Source: Halichondria panicea
Taxonomy: Eukaryota > Porifera > Demospongiae > Suberitida > Halichondriidae
Length of the DNA stretch: 64,000 bases
Direction of reading: 5' to 3'
NCBI RefSeq assembly: GCF_963675165.1
Contig: NC_087378.1
Location: 5,327,205 to 5,391,204, forward strand
The stretch itself is not shown here. Position 1 is the first letter of the stretch. Below: more notes on the stretch, generated by a model. That model had not been told where the DNA came from. It saw only the letters and a program-made list of their open reading frames with translations, and searched no databases.

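Overview
The window reads as nuclear DNA of an early-branching animal, most likely a demosponge. This is inferred from short GT-AG introns (many of 55-350 bp), A+T-rich introns packed with small non-autonomous transposons, and a secreted-type, N-glycosylation-rich repeat protein. No rRNA, tRNA, CRISPR or bacterial-style operon is present. The species cannot be proven from the sequence alone.

One gene on the + strand fills the whole window and runs off both ends. I reconstruct 109 exons (107 complete, one truncated at each edge) giving 29,434 coding bases. The reading frame stays open for about 9,811 codons, with no start codon, stop codon or polyadenylation region visible. The protein is a tandem array of two kinds of multi-exon cassette. 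Cassette A (exons a1-a11, about 1,152 residues, 6.7-7.9 kb of DNA) occurs five times: A-I at 1-6252 (5' part missing), A-II 6505-12979, A-III 13215-20121, A-IV 20357-28018 and A-V 28277-36538 (lacks a11). Cassette B (exons b1-b9, about 720 residues, 3.7-5.7 kb) occurs six times plus a fragment: B-I 36636-40186, B-II 40356-45966, B-III 46094-50536, B-IV 50664-55045, B-V 55202-58430, B-VI 59077-63697 and B-VII from 63871. Every cassette begins and ends in the same splice phase, so cassettes can be gained or lost without breaking the frame.

The protein modules carry a recurring pattern: a Gly-Asp pair followed by alternating hydrophobic residues, then His or Asn, then Ala-Tyr-Asp-Leu and a further beta-strand pattern. 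This resembles the DUF11 / conserved-repeat-domain (TIGR01451-type) beta-sandwich family known mainly from bacterial surface proteins. Cassettes A and B match exon by exon over much of their length and so descend from one ancestral cassette. N-X-S/T sequons are very dense, which suggests a secreted or cell-surface glycoprotein. An adhesive or matrix role is plausible but unproven.

The introns hold most of the remaining information. They contain a fold-back repeat family with TATGCCT-type ends, several TA-flanked MITEs, a Harbinger-like MITE flanked by TTA, and a 1.2-kb hAT-like non-autonomous element. Many insertions are private to one cassette copy or shared by two, so they record the order of duplication. 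Shared introns show a mosaic history (A-I resembles A-IV at its 5' end and A-II at its 3' end; A-II resembles A-III). B-II/B-III contain a nearly identical 4.57-kb tandem duplication. Unequal crossing-over and/or gene conversion therefore appear to be active here.
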